Shown: positions 15,370 to 25,287, counted from the stretch's first letter. The stretch is 64,000 nt of DNA from Leclercia sp. S52 (GCF_039727615.1 NZ_CP152474.1:186001-250000), one strand, 5' to 3'. Notes: generated by a model not told the origin, from the letters alone. Numbers and translations: made by a program.

Positions 15370-17061
15370 ATGAAATATATCAAAGCGATGACGCAACAAA
15401 AGCTCAGCTTTTTGCTCGCGTTGTACATCGGTCTGTTTATGAATGGCGCAGTTTTTTTCCGTCGGTTTGATGGTTATGCGCAAGATTTTACCGCCTGGAA
15501 AGGAGTCGCTGCGGTCGTTGAACTGGTGGGCACTGTGCTGGTCACCTTCTTTTTGCTGCGTCTGCTGTCGCTGTTTGGACGGCGGATCTGGCGCGTACTC
15601 GCCACGCTGGTGGTGCTGTGCTCGGCAGGTGCCAGCTATTACATGACCTTTATGAACGTGGTGATTGGCTACGGCATTATTGCCTCGGTAATGACCACGG
15701 ATATCGATCTCTCGAAAGAGGTGGTCGGTATACACTTTATTCTCTGGCTGGTTTGCGTCAGCATCCTGCCGCTGCTGCTTATCTGGAACAACCGCTGTCG
15801 CTATACGTTATTGCGCCAGCTGCGTACGCCAGGGCAGCGCATCCGTAGCGCCGCGGTAGTGGTGCTGGCGGGTTTGATGGTCTGGGGGCCAATCCGTCTC
15901 CTGGATCTGCAGCAGAAGAACGTTGAGCGTACCTCCGGCGTGGATATGCCGAGCTACGGCGGCGTGGTGGCGAACTCCTATCTGCCGTCCAACTGGATCT
16001 CCGCGCTGGGGTTATATGCCTGGGCGCAGGTGGATGAGTCTTCCGATAATAAATCGCTGATGAACCCGGCGAAGAAGTTCACCTATCAGGCACCGTCTGA
16101 TATCGACGATACCTACGTGATCTTCATTATTGGCGAAACCACGCGCTGGGATCATATGGGTATGCTGGGCTATGAGCGGGATACCACACCGAAGCTGGCG
16201 CAGGAGAAAAACCTCGTCGCCTTCCGCGGTACTTCCTGTGATACCGCCACCAAGCTCTCGTTGCGCTGCATGTTCGTGCGTGAGGGTGGGGCGAGCGATA
16301 ACCCGCAGCGGACGCTGAAAGAGCAGAACGTCTTCTCGGTACTGCGTCAGTTGGGCTTTAGCTCCGACCTCTACGCGATGCAGAGCGAGATGTGGTTCTA
16401 TAGCAACACCATGGCCAACAATATCGCCTACCGCGAGCAGATTGGCGCCGAGCCGCGTAACCGCGGTAAGAGCGTGGACGACATGCTGCTGATCGACGAG
16501 ATGCAGCGCTCCCTGCAGGGCAACCAGAACGGTAAGCACATGATCATCCTGCATACCAAAGGGTCGCACTTCAACTACACCCAGCGTTATCCGCGCAGCT
16601 TCGCGAAATGGACGCCGGAGTGTAAGGGCGTGGATAAAGACTGTAGCAAAGCGCAGCTGATCAACTCCTACGACAACTCGGTGACCTACGTGGATCACTT
16701 TATCGACAGCGTGATTGACCAGGTGCGCGATAAGAAGGCGATTGTCTTCTACGCTGCCGACCACGGTGAGTCGATTAACGAGAAAGAGCACCTGCACGGT
16801 ACGCCGCGCAAGATGGCTCCACCGGAGCAGTTCCGCGTGCCGATGATGGTGTGGATGTCCGACAAGTATCTGGAGAACCCGGAGAAAGCCAAAATGTTCG
16901 CGCATCTTAAAGAGCAGGCGGATATGAAAGTGGCGCATCGTCATGTGGAGCTGTACGACACGATCCTCGGTTGCCTCGGTTATACCTCGCCAGACGGCGG
17001 GATTAACGAGAATAACAACTGGTGTAAAGTGCCGGACGGCGCTGCGAAAGCCGCAAAGTAA
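15370..17061 (+). CDS. eptB: Kdo2-lipid A phosphoethanolamine 7''-transferase EptB
   Basis: A 563-residue inner membrane enzyme, the same length as E. coli EptB. The start ATG at 15370 gives MKYIKAMTQQKL, as in the family. Five N-terminal membrane segments (about residues 10-190) precede a periplasmic sulfatase-fold domain with the nucleophile Thr in IGETTRWDHMG and the metal-binding AADHGES motif. It transfers phosphoethanolamine to the outer Kdo residue of lipopolysaccharide, changing surface charge. In E. coli it is sigma-E dependent and repressed by the sRNA MgrR; I could not confirm either site here. Confidence 0.93.
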   Translation: MKYIKAMTQQKLSFLLALYIGLFMNGAVFFRRFDGYAQDFTAWKGVAAVVELVGTVLVTFFLLRLLSLFGRRIWRVLATLVVLCSAGASYYMTFMNVVIGYGIIASVMTTDIDLSKEVVGIHFILWLVCVSILPLLLIWNNRCRYTLLRQLRTPGQRIRSAAVVVLAGLMVWGPIRLLDLQQKNVERTSGVDMPSYGGVVANSYLPSNWISALGLYAWAQVDESSDNKSLMNPAKKFTYQAPSDIDDTYVIFIIGETTRWDHMGMLGYERDTTPKLAQEKNLVAFRGTSCDTATKLSLRCMFVREGGASDNPQRTLKEQNVFSVLRQLGFSSDLYAMQSEMWFYSNTMANNIAYREQIGAEPRNRGKSVDDMLLIDEMQRSLQGNQNGKHMIILHTKGSHFNYTQRYPRSFAKWTPECKGVDKDCSKAQLINSYDNSVTYVDHFIDSVIDQVRDKKAIVFYAADHGESINEKEHLHGTPRKMAPPEQFRVPMMVWMSDKYLENPEKAKMFAHLKEQADMKVAHRHVELYDTILGCLGYTSPDGGINENNNWCKVPDGAAKAAK

Positions 17062-17111
17062 CAGGCCTGGCGAGTTTATAACCGATCGAAAGGCTTTTGC
17101 AAAATAAGGGA

Positions 17112-17140
17112 TTGACGGAGGCAGAGCGTAGCAGTAAGAT
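17112..17140 (+). promoter_or_regulatory. Promoter of the tRNA-Pro gene
   Basis: TTGACG (17112-17117), a 17-base spacer, then TAAGAT (17135-17140), 12 bases before the mature tRNA. The following GCGCTCC is the G/C-rich discriminator expected of a stringently controlled stable-RNA promoter. Confidence 0.8.
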
Positions 17141-17152
17141 GCGCTCCGCATT

Positions 17153-17229
17153 CGGCGAGTAGCGCAGCTTGGTAGCGCAACTGGTTTGGGACCAGTGGGT
17201 CGGAGGTTCGAATCCTCTCTCGCCGACCA
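17153..17229 (+). tRNA. tRNA-Pro (anticodon UGG)
   Basis: A 77-base tRNA with encoded CCA. The acceptor stem is CGGCGAG/CTCGCCG. The anticodon arm is ACTGG/CCAGT (17180-17184 and 17192-17196) with loop TTTGGGA, so the anticodon is TGG at 17187-17189. The gene lies between eptB and dppA, the place of proK (anticodon CGG) in E. coli, but the sequence is the proM type as I recall it. Confidence 0.95.
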
Positions 17230-17235
17230 CATTCG

Positions 17236-17268
17236 AAACCCCTGCTCTTTGAGCAGGGGTTTTTTTGC
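17236..17268 (+). terminator. Terminator after tRNA-Pro
   Basis: AAACCCCTGCTC/GAGCAGGGGTTT with a TTT loop and a run of T; a very strong intrinsic terminator. Confidence 0.93.
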
Positions 17269-17877
17269 ATTTATCGTCCGCAGAAATTCATCGCATTAAA
17301 GCCTTATCTTCCCAGACGTCTTAAAATACGGTTTACCTCTCGTTCCCCCCTGCCTGTTAACGTTTTTGTGACATATTCCATTGTATTTTTTTATATATGG
17401 AATGATCTTTTTTCGCGTTGCTTATGGATAACCTCAGCATTTTCCGCTGTGCGTTTTAACGTTCATGGCATTTAGTGCGCAGATAATCGCCATTCCGTAA
17501 GAAAATTTACCCCGGTTGAATAAATGTTAATCACTGGTTGTAGCAGAATGAACAGAGAGTTGTGCTGCATCATGGCGGGTAGCATAAATTTCCCTGCTGA
17601 AAATACGCCTCGGTAGTTTTTTTAATCTTTGTTTGCCAATTCTCACACTTAGCGTAAATCCCCGTCACCTGTATTGACGTTTTCACATTCTGTTGACAGA
17701 TTGTAGGGCACGAGGGGCAATTCAGGGAGGATCTGCGCTGCAACTCAGTCGCTCTTCTGAAAGGAATCTCCATCCCTTATAACGCCTCAGGGCAACACCG
17801 ACCGGACCGGGTAAAAAATAAATTAAAGGTCAGGCGGAGTAACACAACAAAAAACATCACATTGGAGCAGAATAACA
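17269..17877 (+). promoter_or_regulatory. dppA upstream region with GcvB-like target and candidate promoter
   Basis: About 600 bases without a supported gene. By analogy with E. coli the dppA transcript should start about 165 bases before the ATG, near 17713; TTGACG (17674-17679) and TTGACA (17693-17698) just upstream are candidate promoter elements. At 17841-17859 the leader has the CA-rich stretch ACACAACAAAAAACATCAC, the kind of target bound by the GU-rich R1 region of sRNA GcvB, which blocks dppA translation. GGAG at 17864-17867 precedes the ATG. I see nothing distinct in 17270-17640. Confidence 0.65.
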
Positions 17878-19485
17878 ATGAGTATTTCCTTGAAGAAGTC
17901 AGGGATGCTGAAGCTTGGTCTGAGCCTGGTGGCCATGACCGTCGCAGCAGGCGTACAGGCAAAAACCCTGGTCTACTGTTCTGAAGGCTCGCCGGAAGGC
18001 TTTAACCCACAGCTCTTTACCTCTGGTACGACGTACGACGCCAGCTCTGTACCCATTTATAACCGTCTGGTTGAATTCAAAACCGGCACCACGGAAGTTA
18101 TTCCGGGTCTGGCTGAGAAGTGGGAAATCAGCGAAGACGGTAAAACCTATACCTTCCACCTGCGTCCTGGCGTGAAGTGGCAGGACAGCAAAGAGTTCAA
18201 ACCAACGCGCGATCTGAATGCAGACGACGTGGTGTTCTCCTTCGATCGTCAGAAGAATGCCCAGAACCCGTACCATAAAGTCTCTGGCGGCAGCTATGAG
18301 TACTTCGAAGGGATGGGCCTGCCAGACCTGATCAGCGAAATCAAAAAAGTGGACGACAACACCGTTCAGTTCGTGCTGACTCGTCCTGAAGCACCGTTCC
18401 TGGCTGACCTGGCCATGGACTTCGCCTCTATTCTGTCAAAAGAATATGCTGACAACATGCTGAAAGCCGGCACGCCGGAGAAAGTTGACCTGAACCCAAT
18501 CGGTACCGGTCCATTCCAGCTGCAGCAGTATCAGAAAGACTCCCGTATTCTCTACAAAGCGTTCGAAGGTTTCTGGGGCACCAAGCCGCAGATCGACCGT
18601 CTGGTCTTCTCCATCACGCCTGACGCCTCCGTGCGTTACGCCAAGCTGCAGAAGAACGAGTGCCAGGTGATGCCGTACCCGAACCCGGCTGACATCGCGC
18701 GCATGAAGCAGGACAAAAACATCAACCTGCTGGAGCAGGCGGGTCTGAACGTCGGCTATCTCTCCTTCAACACCGAGAAGAAACCGTTTGATGACGTGAA
18801 AGTGCGTCAGGCGCTGACCTACGCGGTGAACAAAGAAGCGATCATCAAGGCCGTTTATCAGGGCGCTGGCGTTGCCGCGAAGAACCTGATCCCACCAACC
18901 ATGTGGGGCTACAACGACGATGTGAAAGACTACAGCTACGATCCTGAGAAAGCGAAAGCGCTGCTGAAAGAAGCCGGCCAGGATAAAGGCTTTACCGTTG
19001 AGCTGTGGGCGATGCCAGTACAGCGTCCTTACAACCCGAACGCGCGCCGTATGGCCGAGATGGTTCAGGCTGACTGGGCGAAAATCGGCGTTCAGGCCAA
19101 GATCGTGACCTACGAGTGGGGCGAGTACCTGAAGCGTGCTAAAGCCGGTGAGCACCAGGCGGTGATGATGGGCTGGACCGGCGATAATGGGGATCCGGAT
19201 AACTTCTTCGCGACCCTGTTCAGCTGCGCCGCGGCGAAAGACGGTTCTAACTACTCTCGCTGGTGTTACAAGCCGTTTGAAGATCTGATTCAGCCAGCGC
19301 GTGCTGCAGAAGATCACAACAAACGTATCGAACTGTACAAACAGGCTCAGGTTGTGATGCATGACCAGGCGCCAGCACTGATCGTGGCTCACTCAACCGT
19401 GTATGAGCCAGTGCGTAAAGAAGTTAAAGGCTATGTGGTTGATCCACTGGGCAAACACCACTTCGAAAACGTGTCTGTTGAATAA
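17878..19485 (+). CDS. dppA: Periplasmic dipeptide-binding protein DppA
   Basis: A 535-residue ABC transporter solute-binding protein (SBP family 5), identical in length to E. coli DppA. A Sec signal peptide ends at about GVQA, residue 28. The family signature around VSGGSYEYFEG and the FNPIGTGPFQL-like region are intact. It captures dipeptides and heme in the periplasm and delivers them to DppBCDF; in E. coli it also serves dipeptide chemotaxis with Tap. It is first in dppABCDF and separated from dppB by a large inverted repeat, which could leave more stable dppA mRNA than downstream message. GcvB repression is likely from the leader. Confidence 0.95.
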   Translation: MSISLKKSGMLKLGLSLVAMTVAAGVQAKTLVYCSEGSPEGFNPQLFTSGTTYDASSVPIYNRLVEFKTGTTEVIPGLAEKWEISEDGKTYTFHLRPGVKWQDSKEFKPTRDLNADDVVFSFDRQKNAQNPYHKVSGGSYEYFEGMGLPDLISEIKKVDDNTVQFVLTRPEAPFLADLAMDFASILSKEYADNMLKAGTPEKVDLNPIGTGPFQLQQYQKDSRILYKAFEGFWGTKPQIDRLVFSITPDASVRYAKLQKNECQVMPYPNPADIARMKQDKNINLLEQAGLNVGYLSFNTEKKPFDDVKVRQALTYAVNKEAIIKAVYQGAGVAAKNLIPPTMWGYNDDVKDYSYDPEKAKALLKEAGQDKGFTVELWAMPVQRPYNPNARRMAEMVQADWAKIGVQAKIVTYEWGEYLKRAKAGEHQAVMMGWTGDNGDPDNFFATLFSCAAAKDGSNYSRWCYKPFEDLIQPARAAEDHNKRIELYKQAQVVMHDQAPALIVAHSTVYEPVRKEVKGYVVDPLGKHHFENVSVE

Positions 19486-19500
19486 TAAGTAGGGTGTTCT

Positions 19501-19579
19501 CCCTCTCCCTTTGGGAGAGGGCAGGGGTGAGGGTCGTGCATGCATCCCCTCACCCTAACCCTCTCCCAAAGGGAGAGGG
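19501..19579. repeat. Paired inverted copies (3 and 4) of the GGGAGAGGG/GGGTGAGGG repeat within the dpp operon
   Basis: Unit one (19501-19533) is the CCCTCTCCC/GGGAGAGGG hairpin with a GGGGTGAGGG tail. Unit two (19546-19579) is its inverted partner: CCCCTCACCC, then CCCTCTCCC/GGGAGAGGG. The joining bases contain the palindrome TGCATGCA. Each unit can fold alone, or the whole 79 bases can fold into one long hairpin. It lies between dppA and dppB, where a stem would protect upstream mRNA from 3' exonucleases. Confidence 0.85.
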
Positions 19580-19646
19580 AATTTACATTTGTGAGCAATA
19601 CAGACGTCGCGCCTCCAGGCGTACGTCATTAGAGAGAATCCGGGTT

Positions 19647-20666
19647 ATGTTGCAGTTCATCCTCCGACGTCTGGGACTTGTTATCCCCACGTTTATCGGT
19701 ATCACCCTTCTCACCTTTGCCTTCGTCCATATGATCCCCGGTGACCCGGTCATGATTATGGCGGGTGAGCGTGGAATTTCTCCTGAACGTCATGCGCAGC
19801 TGTTAGCCGAACTGGGGCTGGATAAGCCGATGTGGCAGCAGTATCTCCACTATATCTGGGGGGTGATGCATGGTGATTTAGGTATTTCGCTGAAAAGCCG
19901 TCTGCCGGTGTGGGAAGAGTTCGTACCACGATTTAAAGCAACGCTGGAACTCGGTGTCTGCGCCATGATTTTTGCCGTCGCCGTGGGTATCCCGGTGGGC
20001 GTGCTGGCTGCGGTAAAACGTGGCTCTATCTTCGATCATACCGCCGTTGGCCTGGCGCTGACCGGCTACTCCATGCCTATCTTCTGGTGGGGCATGATGC
20101 TGATCATGCTGGTATCGGTGCAGTGGAACCTGACCCCCGTCTCCGGACGCGTCAGCGATATGGTCTTCCTCGATGACTCCAACCCGCTGACCGGCTTTAT
20201 GCTGATCGACACGGCCATCTGGGGTGAAGAGGGCAACTTTATCGATGCGCTGGCGCATATGATCCTGCCAGCCATGGTGCTGGGTACGATCCCGCTGGCG
20301 GTTATCGTGCGTATGACCCGTTCTTCGATGCTGGAAGTGCTGGGTGAGGATTACATCCGTACCGCCCGCGCCAAAGGCCTGACCCGCATGCGGGTGATCA
20401 TCGTTCATGCTCTGCGTAACGCCATGCTGCCGGTCGTCACGGTTATCGGCCTGCAGGTGGGGACGTTGTTGGCAGGGGCGATCCTGACCGAAACCATCTT
20501 CTCCTGGCCGGGCCTGGGGCGCTGGCTGATTGACGCACTGCAACGCCGTGATTATCCGGTGGTGCAGGGCGGTGTACTGCTGGTGGCGACGATGATTATC
20601 CTCGTCAACCTGCTGGTCGATTTGCTGTACGGCGTGGTGAACCCGCGTATTCGTCATAAGAAGTAA
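19647..20666 (+). CDS. dppB: Dipeptide ABC transporter permease DppB
   Basis: A 339-residue inner membrane permease matching E. coli DppB. I chose the ATG at 19647 (MLQFILRRLG); the upstream in-frame extension is translated repeat DNA. About six membrane segments, and the binding-protein-dependent permease EAA motif (EDYIRTARAKGLTRMRVI, about residues 230-250), which contacts the ATPases. It forms the channel with DppC. Confidence 0.95.
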   Translation: MLQFILRRLGLVIPTFIGITLLTFAFVHMIPGDPVMIMAGERGISPERHAQLLAELGLDKPMWQQYLHYIWGVMHGDLGISLKSRLPVWEEFVPRFKATLELGVCAMIFAVAVGIPVGVLAAVKRGSIFDHTAVGLALTGYSMPIFWWGMMLIMLVSVQWNLTPVSGRVSDMVFLDDSNPLTGFMLIDTAIWGEEGNFIDALAHMILPAMVLGTIPLAVIVRMTRSSMLEVLGEDYIRTARAKGLTRMRVIIVHALRNAMLPVVTVIGLQVGTLLAGAILTETIFSWPGLGRWLIDALQRRDYPVVQGGVLLVATMIILVNLLVDLLYGVVNPRIRHKK

Positions 20667-20675
20667 GGGGCCATC

Positions 20676-21578
20676 ATGTCACACGTTTCTGAAAACAAAG
20701 TTGTCGCTGCACCGGTGCCAATGACGCCGCTGCAGGAGTTCTGGCACTACTTCAAACGCAACAAAGGCGCGGTTGTCGGTCTGGTGTATGTCACCATCAT
20801 GATCCTTATCGCCGTATTTGCCAACGTGCTGGCGCCGTATAACCCGGCGGACCAGTTCCGCGACATGCTGCTGGCACCGCCGGCCTGGCAGGAGGGCGGA
20901 ACATTCGCCCACCTGTTAGGTACCGACGACGTAGGCCGCGATGTGCTGTCGCGTCTGATGTACGGTGCGCGTCTCTCTCTGCTGGTGGGCTGTCTGGTGG
21001 TCGTGCTCTCGCTGGTCCTAGGGGTTGTTCTCGGCCTGGTCGCGGGTTACTTCGGCGGTCTGGTGGATAATACCATCATGCGTATTGTCGACATCATGCT
21101 GGCCCTGCCGAGCCTGCTGCTGGCGCTGGTACTGGTGGCGATCTTTGGCCCGTCAATCGGCAACGCCGCTCTGGCCCTGACCTTCGTGGCGCTTCCTCAC
21201 TACGTGCGATTAACCCGTGCGGCGGTGCTGGTGGAAGTGAACCGTGACTACGTTACTGCGTCTCGCGTGGCGGGTGCGGGCGCGATGCGTCAGATGTTCG
21301 TCAATATTCTTCCAAACTGCCTTGCGCCGCTGATTGTTCAGGCGTCGCTCGGTTTCTCTAACGCCATTCTCGATATGGCCGCTCTTGGCTTCCTTGGCAT
21401 GGGTGCGCAACCGCCAACACCGGAGTGGGGCACCATGCTCTCCGACGTGTTGCAGTTCGCGCAAAGCGCCTGGTGGGTTGTGACCTTCCCGGGTCTGGCG
21501 ATCCTCCTGACGGTGCTGGCATTTAACCTGATGGGTGATGGTCTGCGTGATGCACTTGATCCCAAACTGAAGCAGTAA
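20676..21578 (+). CDS. dppC: Dipeptide ABC transporter permease DppC
   Basis: A 300-residue partner permease, same length as E. coli DppC. A cytoplasmic N-terminal tail (about 35 residues) is followed by six membrane segments. An EAA-like loop [17 protein letters not shown] (about residues 190-205) is the coupling site for DppD/DppF. It starts 9 bases after dppB. Confidence 0.95.
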   Translation: MSHVSENKVVAAPVPMTPLQEFWHYFKRNKGAVVGLVYVTIMILIAVFANVLAPYNPADQFRDMLLAPPAWQEGGTFAHLLGTDDVGRDVLSRLMYGARLSLLVGCLVVVLSLVLGVVLGLVAGYFGGLVDNTIMRIVDIMLALPSLLLALVLVAIFGPSIGNAALALTFVALPHYVRLTRAAVLVEVNRDYVTASRVAGAGAMRQMFVNILPNCLAPLIVQASLGFSNAILDMAALGFLGMGAQPPTPEWGTMLSDVLQFAQSAWWVVTFPGLAILLTVLAFNLMGDGLRDALDPKLKQ

Positions 21579-21588
21579 GAGGCACGAG

Positions 21589-22572
21589 ATGGCGTTATTA
21601 AATGTAGATAAATTATCGGTGCACTTCGGTGACGTGGGCTCCGAGTTTCGCGCCGTAGATCGGGTCAGCTACAGCGTAAATCAGGGTGAAGTCGTCGGCA
21701 TCGTGGGTGAGTCAGGTTCCGGTAAATCGGTCAGCTCGCTGGCGATCATGGGGTTGATTGATTACCCAGGCCGCGTAATGGCGGAAAGCCTGGCGTTCAA
21801 CGGTCAGGATCTGAAGCGTATCTCTGAAAAAGAGCGTCGCAATCTGGTCGGCGCCGAAGTGGCGATGATCTTCCAGGATCCGATGACCAGCCTCAACCCA
21901 TGCTATACCGTCGGTTTCCAGATTATGGAAGCGATTAAGGTGCATCAGGGTGGGAATAAGAAAACCCGCCGTCAGCGGGCGATCGACCTGCTGACCCAGG
22001 TGGGTATTCCTGACCCGTCCTCGCGCCTGGATGTCTATCCGCACCAGCTGTCCGGTGGGATGAGCCAGCGCGTGATGATTGCCATGGCGATTGCCTGTCG
22101 TCCGAAGCTGCTGATTGCTGATGAACCAACGACCGCGCTGGACGTGACCATTCAGGCGCAGATCATCGAGCTGCTGCTGGAGCTGCAGCAGAAAGAGAAC
22201 ATGGCGCTCATCCTGATCACCCATGACCTGGCGTTAGTGGCCGAAGCGGCGCATAAAATCATCGTGATGTACGCCGGACAGGTAGTGGAAACCGGCAGCT
22301 CGCACGATATCTTCCGCGCCCCGCGTCATCCTTATACCCAGGCGCTGCTGCGCGCGCTGCCGGAGTTTGCCCAGGACAAGGCGCGTCTGGCGTCGCTGCC
22401 GGGCGTGGTTCCGGGTAAATACGACCGCCCGACCGGCTGTCTGCTGAACCCGCGCTGCCCGTATGCCACGGACAAATGCCGCGTTGATGAGCCGGAGCTC
22501 TATACTCTCAGCGACGGCCGTCAGTCTAAATGTCACTACCCACTCGATGACGCCGGGAGGCCCACACTATGA
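21589..22572 (+). CDS. dppD: Dipeptide ABC transporter ATP-binding protein DppD
   Basis: A 327-residue ATPase with Walker A GESGSGKS (about 41-48), signature LSGGMSQRV and Walker [13 protein letters not shown], followed by the H-loop THD. The C-terminal region has the oligopeptide-transporter cysteine cluster ([14 protein letters not shown]), which can bind an iron-sulfur cluster in this family. It works with DppF to power DppBC. Its stop overlaps the dppF start (ATGA). Confidence 0.95.
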   Translation: MALLNVDKLSVHFGDVGSEFRAVDRVSYSVNQGEVVGIVGESGSGKSVSSLAIMGLIDYPGRVMAESLAFNGQDLKRISEKERRNLVGAEVAMIFQDPMTSLNPCYTVGFQIMEAIKVHQGGNKKTRRQRAIDLLTQVGIPDPSSRLDVYPHQLSGGMSQRVMIAMAIACRPKLLIADEPTTALDVTIQAQIIELLLELQQKENMALILITHDLALVAEAAHKIIVMYAGQVVETGSSHDIFRAPRHPYTQALLRALPEFAQDKARLASLPGVVPGKYDRPTGCLLNPRCPYATDKCRVDEPELYTLSDGRQSKCHYPLDDAGRPTL

Positions 22573-23582
22573 GTACGCAAGAGGCCACCATGCAACAGCC
22601 GCTGTTGCAGGCTATCGATCTGAAAAAACACTACCCGGTGAAGAAGGGGCTGTTTGCCCCGGAACGCCTGGTGAAAGCGCTGGACGGCGTCTCCTTTACC
22701 CTGGAGCGCGGCAAAACGCTGGCGGTGGTAGGGGAGTCCGGCTGTGGGAAATCCACCCTGGGCCGTCTGCTGACTATGATTGAAACCCCGACCGGGGGTG
22801 AGCTGTACTATCAGGGGCAGGATCTGCTCAAGCACGATCCCGACGCGCAGAAGCTGCGTCGCCAGAAAATCCAGATTGTGTTCCAGAACCCGTATGGTTC
22901 CCTGAACCCGCGTAAGAAAGTGGGGCAGATTCTGGAGGAGCCGCTGCAGATTAACTCCACGTTGAGCAAAGAGCAGCGTCGCGAGAAGGCGCTGGCGATG
23001 ATGGCAAAAGTGGGACTCAAGACCGAGCACTACGATCGCTATCCGCATATGTTCTCCGGCGGCCAGCGTCAGCGTATCGCTATCGCCCGTGGCCTGATGC
23101 TCGACCCGGACGTGGTGATCGCCGATGAACCGGTCTCCGCGCTCGACGTGTCCGTTCGTGCGCAGGTGCTGAACCTGATGATGGATCTGCAGCAGGATTT
23201 AGGCCTGTCGTACGTCTTCATCTCTCACGACCTGTCGGTGGTAGAGCACATTGCGGATGAAGTGATGGTGATGTATCTGGGGCGCTGCGTGGAGAAGGGG
23301 ACGAAAGATCAGATCTTTAATAACCCTCGCCATCCTTATACCCAGGCGCTGCTCTCAGCGACACCGCGCCTGAACCCGGACGATCGTCGGGAACGCATTA
23401 AGCTGACCGGCGAGCTGCCAAGCCCGCTCAATCCGCCGCCGGGCTGTGCCTTCAACGCCCGTTGCCGTCGTCGCTTTGGACCCTGCACCCAGCTACAACC
23501 GCAGTTGAAAGACTACGGCGGTCAACTGGTGGCCTGCTTCGCTGTCGATCAGGATGAAAACGGCGAAAAGCCTCTGGCGTAA
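22569..23582 (+). CDS. dppF: Dipeptide ABC transporter ATP-binding protein DppF
   Basis: A 337-residue ATPase, about three residues longer at the C-terminus than E. coli DppF. Walker [10 protein letters not shown], signature FSGGQRQRI, Walker [13 protein letters not shown] and H-loop SHD are intact, as is the C-terminal [14 protein letters not shown] cysteine motif. The ATG at 22569 overlaps the dppD stop by 4 bases (coupled translation). It is last in the operon and followed by a strong terminator. In E. coli its downstream neighbour is not coaA, as it is here. Confidence 0.95.
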   Translation: MSTQEATMQQPLLQAIDLKKHYPVKKGLFAPERLVKALDGVSFTLERGKTLAVVGESGCGKSTLGRLLTMIETPTGGELYYQGQDLLKHDPDAQKLRRQKIQIVFQNPYGSLNPRKKVGQILEEPLQINSTLSKEQRREKALAMMAKVGLKTEHYDRYPHMFSGGQRQRIAIARGLMLDPDVVIADEPVSALDVSVRAQVLNLMMDLQQDLGLSYVFISHDLSVVEHIADEVMVMYLGRCVEKGTKDQIFNNPRHPYTQALLSATPRLNPDDRRERIKLTGELPSPLNPPPGCAFNARCRRRFGPCTQLQPQLKDYGGQLVACFAVDQDENGEKPLA

Positions 23583-23586
23583 GTCA

Positions 23587-23620
23587 TAAAAAAACCGGCG
23601 ATAAGCCGGTTTTTTATTGG
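23587..23620. terminator. Bidirectional terminator between dppF and coaA
   Basis: AAAAAAACCGGC/GCCGGTTTTTT with a GATAA loop between two convergent genes. Confidence 0.9.
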
Positions 23621-23632
23621 GACAATACAAGA

Positions 23633-24583
23633 CTATTTCCGTAAACGAATCTGGTCGACAGCGTGTTTCTCACTCTTGGTGAGGATCAGGCTGGCGCGCT
23701 CGCGCGTTGGCAGAATGTTCTCTTTCAGGTTCACGTAGTTGATCTCATTCCATAGCGACGTCGCCACATTAACGGCCTCGTCTTTCGAGAGCTGGGCGTA
23801 GTTATGGAAGTAAGAGTCAGGATCGGTGAACGCTCCTTCGCGGAACTTAAGGAAGCGATTGATATACCAGTTCTGCAGCAGATCTTCCGGCGCATCGACG
23901 TAGATAGAGAAATCGACAAAGTCAGAGACAAAAACATGATGCGGATCGTGGGGATAATCCATTCCGCTCTGCAGAACGTTTAACCCTTCCAGAATCAGGA
24001 TGTCCGGCTGCACCACCGTTTTATCCCCGTCAGGGATGCGGTCGTAAATCAGGTGCGAATAGACCGGCGCCGTCACGTTTGGTACGCCGGACTTCAGGTC
24101 CGACACGAATTTCACCAGACGATGCATATCATAAGAGAGCGGGAAGCCCTTCTTCTTCATTAGCCCGCGTTCCTTTAACACCTCGTTAGGGTGCAGGAAG
24201 CCGTCGGTGGTGATCAGCTCCACGCTGCGGTGTTCCGGCCAGCGGCTCAGCAGCGCCTGCAGAACACGTGCGGTGGTGCTTTTACCCACGGCGACGCTGC
24301 CGGCAATACTGATGATATAAGGAATGCGCTGCCCGTTAGTACCGAGGAACTGCTCCAGTACGGCCTGTCGGCGGAGGTTGGAACTGATATAGAAATTCAG
24401 CAAACGCGATAGAGGCAAATAAATTTCAGCCACTTCTTCAAGCGACAGGTCTTCGTTTATCCCTTTTAGCCGTGCGATTTCGCCTTCCGTTAAGGTCATG
24501 GGGACGGAGTCACGCAGAGCAGCCCACTGGCTGCGGCTAAACTGGAGATAAGGCGTCATTAACGTTTGCTCTTTTTTGCTCAT
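23633..24583 (-). CDS. coaA: Pantothenate kinase CoaA (type I)
   Basis: A 316-residue enzyme, equal in length to E. coli CoaA. It phosphorylates pantothenate, the first and rate-limiting step of coenzyme A synthesis, and is inhibited by CoA. The P-loop GSVAVGKS is at 95-102 with Lys101; TTDGFLHPN and the C-terminal RASLILTK region are conserved. I set the start at ATG 24581-24583 by length; another ATG two codons upstream is possible, and neither has a strong Shine-Dalgarno sequence. As in E. coli it is divergent from thrU-tufB, but murB-birA are not its other neighbours here. Confidence 0.94.
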   Translation of the reverse strand: MSKKEQTLMTPYLQFSRSQWAALRDSVPMTLTEGEIARLKGINEDLSLEEVAEIYLPLSRLLNFYISSNLRRQAVLEQFLGTNGQRIPYIISIAGSVAVGKSTTARVLQALLSRWPEHRSVELITTDGFLHPNEVLKERGLMKKKGFPLSYDMHRLVKFVSDLKSGVPNVTAPVYSHLIYDRIPDGDKTVVQPDILILEGLNVLQSGMDYPHDPHHVFVSDFVDFSIYVDAPEDLLQNWYINRFLKFREGAFTDPDSYFHNYAQLSKDEAVNVATSLWNEINYVNLKENILPTRERASLILTKSEKHAVDQIRLRK

Positions 24584-24877
24584 AAGCATGCTTGAGTGAG
24601 GCGTCTTATCCCACAGTAGAGGTTAGCCGTGCGGGGTAGGGCACATCACATAATAGTTAATTTTGGACAATGCGCAGGAGGTTAACATCAGATGGGCCGA
24701 ATAATAAGAAAAAATATGGCCCGGTGTTGCGTTAAGCGGGAATCGTCACAGACCGGGTTTGCCCCCTTTTCAGGGCTGTAAATGATGAATATTTGCCCGC
24801 ATTTGCCTGGAATTACAGCGTTATTCGCTCTTCTCGCACAAAATGTGAGCGAAAGAACGATTTATGCAAATTTTTAG

Positions 24878-24906
24878 TTGCATGAACCTGCGGGTCTCCC
24901 TAAAAT
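24878..24906 (+). promoter_or_regulatory. Promoter of the thrU-tyrU-glyT-thrT-tufB operon
   Basis: TTGCAT (24878-24883), a 17-base spacer and TAAAAT (24901-24906), then a GCGCGC discriminator 14 bases before the first tRNA. The AT-rich DNA upstream (24780-24875) is where FIS sites and an UP element lie in E. coli. I see no gene in the 337-base coaA-thrU gap. Confidence 0.85.
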
Positions 24907-24920
24907 GCGCGCTACTTGAT

Positions 24921-24996
<76 letters not shown>

Positions 24997-25004
24997 TCAA
25001 GTCC

Positions 25005-25089
<85 letters not shown>

Positions 25090-25145
25090 CTTTCTGGCAG
25101 CGTTAGCGCCGCCGGAGCTGGTTGAAAAAATTAGCCAGCTCGAAC

Positions 25146-25174
25146 TTAAAAAGAGAGAAATCTCTTTTTTTGTT
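25146..25174 (+). other. Terminator-like hairpin inside the tRNA-tufB operon
   Basis: AAAAAGAGAG/CTCTTTTTTT lies in the 117-base tyrU-glyT spacer. It looks like a weak intrinsic terminator or processing site. Because the downstream tRNAs and tufB have no clear promoter, readthrough or RNA processing is more likely than full termination. Confidence 0.4.
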
Positions 25175-25206
25175 ACAGAAAGAACTGGGTAGCCGAGTTT
25201 CAGGAT

Positions 25207-25281
<75 letters not shown>

Positions 25282-25287
25282 ATACGT

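Noticed and set aside
16012..17232. A 406-codon minus-strand frame over eptB and the tRNA-Pro gene
   Set aside because: It runs through a tRNA and is antisense to a well-supported gene.
19494..19646. N-terminal extension of dppB by 51 codons
   Set aside because: The sequence is translated repeat DNA. DppB starts at MLQFILRR (19647).
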